Positions 34,000 to 44,954 of a stretch of 64,000 nucleotides of DNA are shown in pieces. Origin of the DNA: Imbricaverruca yamaguchii (lineage: Eukaryota; Arthropoda; Thecostraca; Neoverrucidae). The stretch covers positions 2,316,001 to 2,380,000 of the forward strand of contig JAOTOL010001656.1 in assembly GCA_034440575.1 (NCBI GenBank), written 5' to 3'. The notes beneath the pieces were generated by a model. The model saw nothing but the letters and a program-made list of their open reading frames with translations, was not told the origin of the DNA and did not search any database. Each line of letters starts with the position of its first letter. Position 1 is the stretch's first letter. The translations under genes were made by a program, and so were the position numbers.

Positions 34000-35169
34000 A
34001 TGATGCCGTTCCGCCCCGCCCGGCGTCTGCTGACGTCGAGCCGCCAGGCGGCGCTGCGTCTCCTGCGGCCTGCCTCGTCTGCGCCGCCGCCGCCGCAGAC
34101 TGGCGTGCTGATGCTGAACATGGGCGGGCCAGCGCGCCAGGAGGACGTGCACGACTTCCTGCTGCGACTGTTCTCCGACACGGACATCATCAAGCTGCCG
34201 ATGCAGAGCCGGCTGGGGCCGTGGATCGCACGGCGGCGCACGCCGGCCATCCAGCAGAAGTACGCCGAGATCGGCGGCGGCTCACCGATCCTGCGCTGGA
34301 CCGAGCTGCAGGGCCGACTCATGTGTGAGCGGCTGGACGCACTGTCGCCGGCCACGGCGCCGCACCGGCACTTCGTGGCGTTCCGCTACGTGCGGCCGCT
34401 GACCGAGGACGCGCTGGCGGCCGTGCTGGAGAGCGGCGTGCGGCGGCTGGTGGTGTTCAGCCAGTACCCCCAGTACAGCTGCGCCACCACCGGCAGCAGC
34501 ATCAACGCCCTGCACGCGCACTGCCGCCAGCACCCGCTGCCGGCCGAGCTGCGGCTCAGCGTCATCGATCGGTGGCCGACACACGCTGGCCTGGCGCGCG
34601 TGTTCGCCGCCAACATCCGCACAGAGCTGGCGCGGCTGCCCGACCACGTGCGCCGGCAGGTGGTGCTGCTGTTCTCGGCGCACGCGCTGCCGCTGCGCGC
34701 TGTGTCGCGTGGCGACCCGTATCCGGCCGAGGTGGGCGCCACCGTGCAGGCGGTGATGGCACAGCTGGACCACTCGCACCCGTACCGGCTGGTGTGGCAG
34801 AGCAAGGTGGGCCCGCTGCCCTGGATGCAGCCGGCCACCGACGCCGCCATCGAGGCGATGGCCGAGCGCGGCCACCGACACCTCATGCTGGTGCCCATCT
34901 CGTTCGTCAACGAGCACATTGAGACGCTGCACGAGCTGGACATCGAGTACGCCAAAGACCTGGGCAAGAAGACTGGCGCTAGCATCTACCGCGTGCCGAC
35001 ACCAAACGATCACCCCGAGTTCATCGAGGCGCTCGCCGACATCGTCAAGACACATCTGGAGTCGGGAGAGGGTGTGAAGCCGCAGCTGCTCATGACCTGC
35101 CCCATGTGCACCAACCCGGCCTGTTTCCCGGCCAAGCGCTGGATCGGAGAGACTGTGGGCCGTTCGTGA
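34000..35169 (+). CDS. FECH: Ferrochelatase, mitochondrial
   Basis: This 389-residue intronless reading frame inserts Fe(II) into protoporphyrin IX, the last step of haem synthesis, at the matrix face of the inner mitochondrial membrane. The first ~30 residues are Arg/Ala/Leu/Ser-rich with no acid, as expected for a mitochondrial presequence. Then come VLMLNMGGP, the YPQYSCATTGSS block, IDRWPTH, SAHALP with catalytic His228, RGDPYP, and HIETLHELDIEY with Glu308 (equivalent to human His263 and Glu343). The metazoan [2Fe-2S] ligands are all present: Cys161, Cys367, Cys370 and Cys375, with human-like spacing. I chose ATG at 34000 (a second ATG follows directly). Codon third positions are strongly G/C. 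No defect is seen. An upstream noncoding exon ending at an acceptor such as TGCCTCAG (33960) is possible. Confidence 0.96.
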   Translation: MMPFRPARRLLTSSRQAALRLLRPASSAPPPPQTGVLMLNMGGPARQEDVHDFLLRLFSDTDIIKLPMQSRLGPWIARRRTPAIQQKYAEIGGGSPILRWTELQGRLMCERLDALSPATAPHRHFVAFRYVRPLTEDALAAVLESGVRRLVVFSQYPQYSCATTGSSINALHAHCRQHPLPAELRLSVIDRWPTHAGLARVFAANIRTELARLPDHVRRQVVLLFSAHALPLRAVSRGDPYPAEVGATVQAVMAQLDHSHPYRLVWQSKVGPLPWMQPATDAAIEAMAERGHRHLMLVPISFVNEHIETLHELDIEYAKDLGKKTGASIYRVPTPNDHPEFIEALADIVKTHLESGEGVKPQLLMTCPMCTNPACFPAKRWIGETVGRS

Positions 35170-37090
35170 GTCGGCTACCGGCGCGGTGATGGTCGGGTCT
35201 CTGCTCTCGCTCTTTCTCACCTGGTCTTGTATCGGGTGTGCCCACCTCCCGACCTGAGTCGTGGTCGTGCGGTCTGGGCGGTCGCTACCTGTCGGTCTGC
35301 TCTGCCTTGGGATTTGAACTGTGTTACTGTGCTGGTTCGGGGGAGGGAGGTTTGGTCGGTGTCGGTATCGGTGTTCTCGTTAGGAGGACAGTTTGGTGTG
35401 AGAACGCTCGCATTGTCACACTGTGCGCCGTTTGAAGGGGGCGTCGTGGCTGCGCTCAATCAATTGTGTGAACAGTTCGTGTCAGTACGGCGTGTTGCCA
35501 TTGTGAGAGACTTGCAGACGCTAGTGCGATACGTCTGGTCTGCCATTCCTATGTCGTGACGGCTATGGTCTATTCTGTCTCACCCCTGCGAACCGTGCGG
35601 AAACGTGTACACCTCTGACACATTACAATACACACCGTTACGTGGCGCTGGTGTCCTGTCCCGTCGTCGGCGCTGCAACGATAATGTATTCGTGACAGTG
35701 CAATGCACTGCTTCTTGAACACTGAGTCCACATTTTTCGCGAAGAGGTGTCGTCTTGATGCTTCTTGGTGTATGTTTATGAAGTATTCGGGCCTAATTTC
35801 TAACAGTATCTCATATATAAGTGTCATGCTTATGCTCACCACTAAGGATCACGACGCACGAACATCTCTGAGCGCAATTCCAGGGAAACAGATTACCTAT
35901 AATATGGTCTGCTATGCGACACCAGCTTATGGTACATCTTTTTTTATCTTTCTCATTAATATTTTATCCTAAAATCGGGTATCTCAAAATAACCTAGAAA
36001 CTGTAAGTACGACATGAGGTCAAATGGTAAGAAAAGGTAAGTGGTAAGTGGTAGTGGTAAGAACTTGCTGTGTTTGGACGCGAATGTGTGAACAAATGCC
36101 AGTTTGAACGCATTTCAGATGAGATCTTTTCCATGACCAACGTCGACATCCCGCTACTCCCACTTTGGTATGGCGCACCTAACGGACAAACACACTGGCA
36201 CTGGGGCGCTGTGCAGAATGTTCGGAGAACAATCCGCACAATCAAACGTGCGGGCAAACTTCGCGGCGGCAGTTTGCAGCGGCGATCCCCGGCCGCGGCG
36301 GGGCTGCACGGTCGGTCTGCCGGGCCGGCCGGTATTTACCCGAGACCGTCGCTCCCGGGACATACCAGCCTGCAGCACGTCAGTGAATCACCATCTGCTC
36401 CCGCGCAATAGCGGACTCCGATGGGTGAGGCCGGTCGGGCGTCAATGATTAGTGGCGTACCTAGGACTTGCACTGTGGGGACGGGGCAGAACGAATTTGG
36501 GGTGAACCACCTACCCTCCATTCACCCTATTTGGAACAGTAACCGGAATTCGACCACTTTCTGAAAGGGGAATTTTTAATGAAATAATCAGTGACCAACT
36601 AAATTGTCCTGTGGAAGGGTTCCAGTCTGCCGCCATCGTTTCGGAATCAACGAATTTCAACCATGACTATCATCCTGCTCAAGGTTTTCTTCTCGGTATC
36701 CGTTGGTAGTCACCTCACCCTGCTGAAGTTATTTCTGTACAAGTAACTCAAAAATGTAAAATTTCCGAATTTCATGCATTCCAGTTAATAACTCCTGGTC
36801 GCTAAAACGTCAACGTTCGTGCACGTATGTACCCGTCTTACGCATTCGGTGCATTCGCCACACTTCCTGCGGTACTCAGGTTTCTACTGGGCCTAACACG
36901 TTTTGCTTATTGCTGTCAAATGATAGTATTGTGCCATATTTGACGTGTGGAATGCTTCGTACGGGTTTTCGCTGGGAAATTTCAATGAATTCAATTCGAT
37001 GATTAGTTATCTTCTTGCCACTTCTGGTGGATAAGAAATCTGAAGACCCACTAAGATTTGATGCATATCATCCCTTTGGGTAATCATGCT
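35170..37090. other. Ferrochelatase 3' flank and intergenic sequence, nothing recognised
   Basis: GC-rich to about 35560, then AT-rich. Open frames are short and unrecognised. AGTGGCGTACCTAGG near 36451 resembles a hAT terminus, but no partner end was found. Confidence 0.4.
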
Positions 37091-37105
37091 CCCAGATTTG
37101 CTATC

Positions 37106-37273
37106 GGGGACGAGTAGCCTAGGGGTAAGTTGCTCGTCTCACAATCGAAAGGTTGTGAGCTCGAGCCTCACCTGTCGCTACTCTTCGCCCGCGACCAATC
37201 GGCGTGAGAGATTGGCGACGCTACATGACTCAACCGTTGATGTGTCGTAAAACCAATAGCCAACAACCAACCG
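37106..37273 (+). mobile_element. tRNA-derived SINE with target duplication (168 bp)
   Basis: The first ~73 bp fold like a tRNA, with box-A-like TAGCCTAGGGGTAAG and box-B-like GAGCTCGAGCCTC. The 3' part is GACGCTACATGAC...GATGTGTCGTAAAACC ending in CCAACAACCAACC. Flanks are GATTTGCTATC (37095-37105) and GATTTGCTACC (37274-37284), an 11-bp duplication with one mismatch. A tRNA gene is unlikely because the acceptor arms do not pair cleanly and a tail is present. Confidence 0.85.
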
Positions 37274-37399
37274 GATTTGCTACCGAGCCGAGGCCCTATC
37301 TATGTATTCTTTTTTACCCGCTCCGCTCTTTTGCGTTTACGGATGTGCTCTATGGCTCGACCAAATTTTTGTTAAAGGCCCGGCACATTTGTAGAACTC

Positions 37400-38000
37400 G
37401 GATCTTTTGTTAAAGTGTTTTGCCACTTTTTGTGCACCGACGATATTGTGGTATCGGCGCGTTTTCGAAGACCCCGAGGTCTTTCGATCGAGGTATTTTG
37501 TGCATGGTCTTTCTTCCTTCTTAAGGACCATATTGTTTTTGGGGATCACAGCTTGACTTTGAGGACCCATACGGTCTCATGGCTACGGTGTGCCTTGAGG
37601 GCTTCCGTTATTTGCTTAGAGATCCTGGTTTGTCTATTTAGAGCTGCAACGCATGTTTTAGCGCGTTGCCGAATTTCGCGAGACTCGGCACGCCTTGGAG
37701 GGCTCGCAGCATTTTCGGTCTCCTTGTCTGTAAACCGCCGATATGTGGAACCCCAGTACGATTTCGGGGGTCCGGTATAATTTCTTGTGGTCCCGGTGTG
37801 ACTTTTCGGGACCAGACGCGTGTGGCCGGGGAGACCAGACTCCACTTTTATGGGCTGGACGCAATTTGTGGTGACTTCTTCCTCATTCATTTCCCTAAGT
37901 CCAAGTCCCGGTCTCATTTCTCGTTCACCCGGCGGCATATTTTTGTGTCTCGCCGAAATTTTTGTTCGACCTCCAGTACGTTTTTTCTTTGGGACCGTAC
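37400..38000. repeat. Degenerate short-period satellite, copy 2
   Basis: Recurring CCC-GTACGATTT-GGG-CC-type phrases resemble 14380-14960. It is noncoding. Confidence 0.45.
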
Positions 38001-38319
38001 ATGATTTTGAAGATGATGCGTTATCGGGGATGATATATAAGAAGGTTTATGGCATATGCACACCCTTTAGGCTATAGAAGGCTTTACATGTAGCTATGCC
38101 CTCGCTACCCCTCCAAAGCAGGAGTGTTGTTTTATATACTTTTGAGTGGCAAATGTCCCTTCAAAGATGGATTCCCCCAATAACATTAACTTTCAGCATG
38201 GGCCCTATCGAGTCTGCCCCAATCCATTTCGGCCCGCCAATGGTCTTGATGTATTTTGTCCTCGATAAAACCTTTGAATAACTCGATAAAACCTTTGACC
38301 TTGACATTCCCCGGCTTAA

Positions 38320-39352
38320 CACGCGCCATGGAGGGCCTCTGAAAATTACGCGCACTGGAGGTGGGCGGATTCCGCCCCCCCCCCCTAAGATCTCGGCTCA
38401 AATTACGGTTAGAACAACGAAATTCGCAGGGTGGATGGGTACGATAGTTAACTCTATTGTGTGCAAATTTCGTGACCTTAGGTCAATATCCTCAAGGCAA
38501 AATAAGGTCAAAATAGCCAAATTTTCTGGTCTTGCGTGGCTTGGCTTGTTATTGTTATGGATCGCTGTGATTGTGTTTAAATGCTCCAAAATTGGCATTA
38601 ATGATGTTTTGGACATTACTAATGATGCAATACATATGCCAGATCCGCCATTTCACCTCAGGTCACCTATATAGGAGCACTTTATCAGGTCATTACCTCT
38701 CTAGTTATCTGGGCGCTGTATGACCGAAGCAGTCGATGCGCCCCTACGCCCAAATAACCAACCAACCTCTCCAGTTACCGGAATCTGGCTGCCCATCTGA
38801 CTGCTCCGTTGAGTGGCTAGGCACAATCGGCTTCGCAAAGAAAGGAGTGAAATACATGAATAGAGTATAGAAACGCTTAGGCACACAATGACAAACAGTA
38901 TATTTCCGGATGTGTAGGGAGTAACATGCAAAGTGGCATCAATCGCATGACAGTCATTTCCATTTATGACAACATTCCAGTTGACCAAGTTTGGTTCCAT
39001 TAGCCTGTCATGATGACCTCGGAGACCTGACATGACTTTTAGATTATATAGCATAACAATATGCATCAAACAAGTCGCTAGTGTTGACAAGAACATTTCC
39101 CTTTTGCCAATATACGGGAAGCGCATCAGCGACGAGTTTTGTGGCCTGGTGGTGCGATGTTTTAAGCATTTTAACGGCCCATAACTTAAAAACTTTCCGG
39201 CAGATTTTCGTTTTTCTTACTTTAAACCATGCGCCGGACCTTTCTAGGCAGGTACAGAAAAACTGGCGTATATCGGCTGGTACAATATGGAGTTGTGTAC
39301 CAAAAATATGAGGGGTGGGCGGATTTCGCCCTCCACTCCTCCAGGGCGTGTA
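38320..39352 (+). mobile_element. TTAA-flanked noncoding element, family 2, copy 1
   Basis: The ends are TTAA|CACGCGCCATGGAGG (TTAA 38316-38319) and CTCCAGGGCGTGTA|TTAA (39353-39356). It matches 44955-45941 (inverted), 46435-46882 (5' part) and 42340-42696 (3' part). A 55-bp SINE-tail insertion sits inside at 38710. No shared open frame. Confidence 0.85.
38710..38764 (+). mobile_element. Ultra-short SINE-tail insertion (55 bp)
   Basis: It runs TGGGCGCTGTATGACC...CAAATAACCAACCA and is flanked by a 15-bp duplication, ACCTCTCTAGTTATC (38695-38709) and ACCTCTCCAGTTACC (38765-38779), two mismatches. The related element copies at 45530-45560 and 46795-46820 lack it, giving empty sites. Confidence 0.85.
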
Positions 39353-39463
39353 TTAATGTAAGGAGGCTTACATTTTTTTCGACACCAGATTTGTAATATA
39401 TTCCCGCCAGCACAGGCCGTCAGAAGCCCAACCAGGTCCCGGTCACCTGCTTCCGATTCAATT

Positions 39464-40147
39464 ATGTGTCCGAGAAGTAAAAGCAAACGCGAGTGGCACT
39501 GGCGCCAAGATCAGAAGGCGGCTCCGGTAAGAACATCCGGGACAAACCCGAGTAATGGTTTGGCACCTTCAGCTGGCAGACAGGGGCCCAAACACCAGCT
39601 GGACCACCTCCGGCAGAAGGGTCATCGGCCCGTGAGGTCGATGCCCCGGATCTCGAGCAGTCACCACCCAATCAAGAACGTTCTAGAACGCCATGAAGGC
39701 CCCAGGCGACTTGACGATGCGAGTGGCCTGAGAGAAGAATACTCCACGAATCAAAAGCGCGAGCTCACCCCGAAGCCCTGGGAGTGGGTAAGAAAAAAAG
39801 GGCGGGGATATAGAAAATTCGAGAGAACAGAACAGGACAGACGAGGAGAGAGACACAGGGGGGACTCGAAGACGCGCGGCGGTGGACGCCGGACCGACGC
39901 CTCAGAGGCGTCCAGCGGTGGGCAGATGGCTGAGTTTTCGGATGGAGGAGAGGAAGTACTCAGCCAAGGGCCTTCGCCACGCACCATCGCCATGCGAGTG
40001 CTGCTCGGCATCCTGGAGCCCATCCATCACGACCACCGTCCCCGCGTAACCAACCCCACGGGCGCTGGCCTTTTCCGCGTAGGGGGGCGGGGGGAGGGGC
40101 ATGTGTGTGTGTTGGCGAAAATTGTGCGTGTGTGTAAACATAAATAG
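39464..40147 (+). CDS. Open reading frame of unknown origin, 227 residues
   Basis: An ATG-started frame rich in Arg, Lys, Gly and Ser, with no domain I recognise. Charged low-complexity stretches (about residues 95-160) include SGG, GGRR and EASS. It begins about 110 bp after a family-2 element, in repeat-rich DNA. It could be a retroelement gag-like remnant or a chance frame; neither is supported directly. Confidence 0.2.
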   Translation: MCPRSKSKREWHWRQDQKAAPVRTSGTNPSNGLAPSAGRQGPKHQLDHLRQKGHRPVRSMPRISSSHHPIKNVLERHEGPRRLDDASGLREEYSTNQKRELTPKPWEWVRKKGRGYRKFERTEQDRRGERHRGDSKTRGGGRRTDASEASSGGQMAEFSDGGEEVLSQGPSPRTIAMRVLLGILEPIHHDHRPRVTNPTGAGLFRVGGRGEGHVCVLAKIVRVCKHK

Positions 40148-40159
40148 TTGTCCCAATGT

Positions 40160-42335
40160 TGAAGTGTACGTATAATGTCTTTCTTTTCTTTTATATATTA
40201 GCCATGTGGACTGTGTTCAGTGTGACGGGAGTTGGAGTCCCTTGGACTCCAAATAAATAGCTGGATGTGACTTCGCCTCTCTAATTTGACCTATGGTAAA
40301 AATTGCCAAACTCGCTTCCTGATTCGATACCGAATAATAGGCAAGGCAAATTAAATGTGATACAGTTTGTGAGCACACAATTGATGTCATTATCAACGAA
40401 AAACAGGTGGTGGTCTGGACCTAAATGCAGCTGGTTGAAATAATGGAACTTCTGAGGGGGCATACCTTGATCGGAGGGCATTTGTTGAAAATCCTCTGCA
40501 ATGATATGCCATCGTTTCACTCTCAGTCTCTGCCTCTTGATTTCAGCCTAAATATCCTTCTGCTTCTATCATTGTATTGATCTCACTCTCGGGCCAACAC
40601 CTGGTCCCAGTTTAGCTGTCTGTCCCTGGCATGGTCACAATCTCGGTCTCTGTCTTATGACTTCGGTCCAAGCATCGGTCTGTTTGTGGATATTTTCCCC
40701 CGGACGGATTTATGGCACATAGGGGATGGCCGCAAGAATAATTTGACGACCCCCGCAGATATAGCGAGAAAGACAACCCGCCAGCTACCCTCCTATGGGA
40801 GATGTGTCCTCGGGCGTCGACCGTGATAAGCCATTGATTATCCTTTCCTCAAAGTGTGGGGGGGGGATGACGAAAGGGCGCAATGACGAAACTCTCCTGA
40901 TTGTTACTCCTGGGCATCATTCAAGGGGCAACTGTTAACTGGGCTCAGGTATCTCTTGACCGCAAAATCCCGCTGGCCTCTGCGATCCAGGGGTACAGGT
41001 GAAGGGGCGAACATGGTATGCATGTGGGAGGGGCCGATAAAGGGGCCACCACATTGCGTTCGTCGGAAGTCTGGCGCTGGACTATAGGGTAGAGACAAAA
41101 CACTGTCCGGTAATTTGTCCACCCCCGAACTCTGCACATGGGCACGGTTGGTGCAGAGATTCGAGGGACACATGGACGGGTTTGGCATGCCATAAGCCCC
41201 GAGGCTAAACAGGTAGCGCCGGCTAGGATATAAGGACGACCAGGGACGTACCCAACGTGGTAGGGATCCGTGCCCGCCCGTGGGATACGTCACACCCAGT
41301 CGCACGTCTTCAACGTGTAAGCCCCGGCCTGGCGTCGATTGAATAAGGTTAGGTAAGTTGGCTATTGATACCCGAGTTCAGTCGTATGACAGCACAAAAG
41401 CCCAGGGAAAACTTCACCGCCCAGTTTTGCCAAGTCTTAAGGGCAGTAACGACAATAGATACAAATTACGCAATCACGAGAGTTGCGTCAGCCGTTTACA
41501 AGTAGGTCTTGGAGCGGGTAATTAATATGTGTTCGGGATTAACCAAGTCCCCAGTGAAATGGAATACGACTCGCTAAGTGGTTGCGTAACACTGGAGGGG
41601 GAAATTGTGGGCGAACTCGTTTTTCATATCCCTGGGACCGAATGATCGTGCGGAATGAAAAGAGCGAGTGACTGTTGCATGAATGCTTAAAGGGGTAGTT
41701 TTAAGGACCAGTGGAGTTAGTTCGAATTCAACGCAAGTATTCAGCGGTCAGAAACATCACTGCCAAAATTGTACTGGATGCTACCCGGGCCATGCTTGCA
41801 TCTGGCTGCCCCGAGAACGTCGATGCTGTGCGTGTGCGTGGGGGGGGAGTGGATGGTGGATGTGCTGTGCTGTCTTGGGGTACACGGGTGGGTCCTGTAA
41901 ATGGACGAGTGCCGGCGGCGGTGGCAGTACCCATGTCGTGTACCCGAATCATAACCATCCGACAGTATCACGTCACACCCAAAGCCCACAACCCCTCCTC
42001 GCTACATGGCCAGCCGGGCGCACTCACGGACGTGGATGTGATGTGGATAGAAGCCTGGTCTCGCTAAAACAAATTCGTGTAGTAGTGGCGACGGGTCGCA
42101 GAAGGGTTGGAAGGGTGTCGGAGCGGTTGCAGAAGCTGTGGGTGGGGGGGGGGGACGACTCCCCGACAACCAACCAGCCGGCCTGCCGGCAACCAGCCAG
42201 CCGGCCCGGCGGCGGCTAGCCGCAGTCGCCCGCCAACCACCCAGCCGCCAACTGCCCAATGCCCGGAACACGCTCCGGCACCGCCAAGCCCGACGTGGCC
42301 CGGACCACCCCCCCCTACCTTAACCTGTCATGAAC
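40160..42335. other. Intergenic; carries the second copy of the 24330 repeat at about 40945-41270
   Basis: Apart from that shared repeat, no gene is recognised. GC-rich frames at 41680-42320 have implausible composition (Cys/Trp- or Pro/Gln-rich) and G/C runs. Confidence 0.45.
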
Positions 42336-42339
42336 TCGA

Positions 42340-42696
42340 CCTGACTTGACCTCGGTGACCTGACATGACTTTGAAACAATGTAGCAAAACAATATACATC
42401 AAACAAGACGCTAGTGTTGCCAAGAACACTTCTTTTTTGCCAATATACGGGAAGCGCATCAGTGCCGATATTTGTGGTCTGGCGCTGATATTCTTTTTTT
42501 TACCTTTTTACTATTCTTTTTTTCCTAACACGAAATAATTTCGGTCCATTTTTGTATTTCTTCCTTTAAACAACGTGCCGTTCATTTCTAAGCAGGTACA
42601 CAAACAAGGGCGTATGTCGGCCGGTAGAATCGGGAGTTATCTACGAAAAACCGGAGGGGTGGCCGGATTTCGCCCCCCCTCCCTCCAGGGCGCGTG
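42340..42696 (+). mobile_element. Family 2 element, copy 2 (3' part only)
   Basis: It is co-linear with the last ~350 bp of copy 1 and ends CTCCAGGGCGCGTG|TTAA (TTAA 42697-42700). The 5' two thirds are missing. Confidence 0.8.
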
Positions 42697-42716
42697 TTAA
42701 AAGGCTACTAGCACAT

Positions 42717-43053
42717 GCGCTTGACTCGAGTTGAATCGAGAATCAACTCATGAATCACTCGTTTTTTGATGAGTCGCGAGTTGAATCGATTCTTTTCCGC
42801 AAATTGTATCTTGGGTCGTGAGTTGAATCACATCTTTGTTTAAAAAAATGAGTCAAATCATGAGTCAATCATTCAAATATCATGTGTGGGCAGTGCAAAC
42901 TTAATCATATAGCTCATGAGTCGGATACCACTGAGTCGGATCTGAATAGATTCGAATTTTTGTCAGTCTGTTTGAATGATGAGTCGAATCAGGTCTCAGG
43001 ATCTATGAGTCACACGTGAGTCGACTAAAAAAAAATTGAGTCGAGCACGAGTC
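42717..43053 (+). repeat. Dispersed GAGTCGAATC-type repeat, copy 2 (internal deletion)
   Basis: Motif order is the same as 13436-14095 but about half the length. Confidence 0.75.
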
Positions 43054-43074
43054 TGGTTGCTATGGTGTTAACCA

Positions 43075-43690
43075 CTATCTATCGCTGGATACCAGATTTG
43101 GATAGGTTTGAGGGAAAACGAAAAAATGAGGCGACCGGAGGAACAGCTTGCCCTTTGCTCTTGAACAATACAATTGAATTGCTTAGCTTTTTAATACCGC
43201 ATAGCAAGACACATCGAACGACGTCCATTTGATGGAAATTGAAGCAATAGCAACCGAACCTCGCGTTCGGTCGATGTCGCTTCAATATCGTCATCTAATA
43301 AATCAAGCTAACCTTTAACCTCAAAGTTTCACCTTGACATGTACCGGTTCGAAATGTTACACGATGGTTCACCATAGGCTATCGCTTGATACCAGGTTTG
43401 GGCAGGTTTGGGTGAAAATGAGGAGAAAAGGAGACCGAAGAAACTGTTTTGTATCGAACCTTGAAGTCGTCATGTGAGACTATATAATTGCTTCAAGCGT
43501 GTTCAGAACGAGCAGAAGCATTTGTGGTGATTGATTCGGACGATCATAAACCAGTTTCTGAATGCCAATGCAAATACAAATACGTGCTTGGTGAACTCGT
43601 CGCTGAATACCTACGAATACAAATACGACGTTAATTTGACGTACATGTTTGAGGCTGGCCATCGCTCGTCCATGGTCTTGGAAATTCCAA
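43075..43690 (+). repeat. Dispersed repeat inverted relative to 58300-59390
   Basis: It shares GCTATCGCTTGATACCAG, AGGTTTG(G/A)G-GAAAA, and ACGAATACAAATACGACG with its partner on the opposite strand. Confidence 0.75.
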
Positions 43691-43699
43691 AATACACCC

Positions 43700-44940
43700 A
43701 GAGTCACGTTTGTTCGATATATATCGATATGTATGAGAGGGAATACATCCTAAGTCGTATAAAACCCTGCATTAATGGAGGTTTGTCCCCTCACAAAAGT
43801 ACATTTTTCCATCCGAGCGAAAATACGAGATGGTCTAGGTTTATGTTATTGAAGAATGGCCTGGAGCAGAAATTTCTAACGTTTGCTCATTTATCACCCG
43901 GGGATTTTATGGCGACAGGTATTATGGAGTTGGTCGATTTGCTAGATCGGCTTCTAGTGTTTATGGTGATTCGCTTACATGGGTGTTTTTTTGTGTCCAT
44001 CATACTCAGGCAGGTGAGGCTTTGGGGAGGGGCGGGGACACGAAAGAAACTGAGGGGGCATAAAGCAACCTTTCAGAATTTGGAGGACATATCCCCCACC
44101 AGTGGGGGATCCAATGCACAAACCCATGCACCTATCGCCTTTGCTACCGTCCCGATATATTATGCATTCACTGGCGGATCTAGCCCACCGGTTTGGAGGG
44201 CCAACTTTCGGGTTTTGTCGTCAGCCCCCTCCCCCCAATGGCGTGCCTAGGGTTTGTATGAAGGTTGGGATGGATCTGGAGGGTGCCCATCCTGTCATTA
44301 ATTTTGGTTTAATGGCAATGCTGGCAAATGCACTTTATTGCCAGCATTATTTTGGCTTTTGCCAAATTATCTTGACATCAACAGGTTTACCATTGTTCAA
44401 GGAAAGCATTGAAAATGTATATAAAAGTTGTCAATCTTTTGCATGGTAAGCTAGAACCATTAAACTGGTTGCATATTTGTTGTATCCCCGTTCTTTCCAC
44501 AGTGCAAAAACCCTGACCTGCTGTTTACATGACCCTATTAGCAGCTGTCTCCAAGATACTCATTATTGAGAAAATTACTAATGTGAACTTCTTCCTTGGA
44601 GTAACAACAAGCAAGCTCATCTCAGTCGCATTAGGATGGTGCAACTCTGGATCTCAGCAGGCAGAGGCTGGGATACGGCCGACTTCTGGTGCAGGCGGAA
44701 GATCGAGACAGGAGAGGTTGGAGGCAGAAACAATCCCCTCACGGGAAGGTTGAGATGGAGAATCCAGACTGAAAATAAGGACATGCACATACTTCAATAT
44801 GCATCTTTGAGTTCGCAACATTTTATTCCTAGACATCTTAGTTTAGACAATTATCTTGCCAAAACAAGAACAACAAAGTTTTCCATATATCAACATACCC
44901 CATTTGATTATCAATCCATGATTATATTTCCAATGGGAGG
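43700..44940. other. Intergenic; possible hAT-type termini at about 44170 and 44240
   Basis: CACTGGCGGATCTAG and AATGGCGTGCCTAGG look like ends of unrelated hAT-type MITEs, but no paired end or duplication was identified. No gene is recognised. Confidence 0.35.
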
Positions 44941-44954
44941 TTAGGCTAGCTTAG

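Noticed and set aside
34282..35220. 312-residue minus-strand frame opposite ferrochelatase
   Set aside because: It is the antisense shadow of a GC3-rich gene; the plus-strand product is unmistakable.
37106..37180. Second tRNA gene
   Set aside because: Acceptor and anticodon arms pair poorly, and the element has a 3' tail and target duplications, so it is a SINE.
41683..42349. Several open frames of 80-178 residues
   Set aside because: Composition is Cys/Trp- or Pro-rich, frames overlap on both strands, and no family is recognised.
43531..44250. 239-residue open frame
   Set aside because: Its start lies inside a dispersed repeat and the rest shows no recognisable domain or conserved composition.
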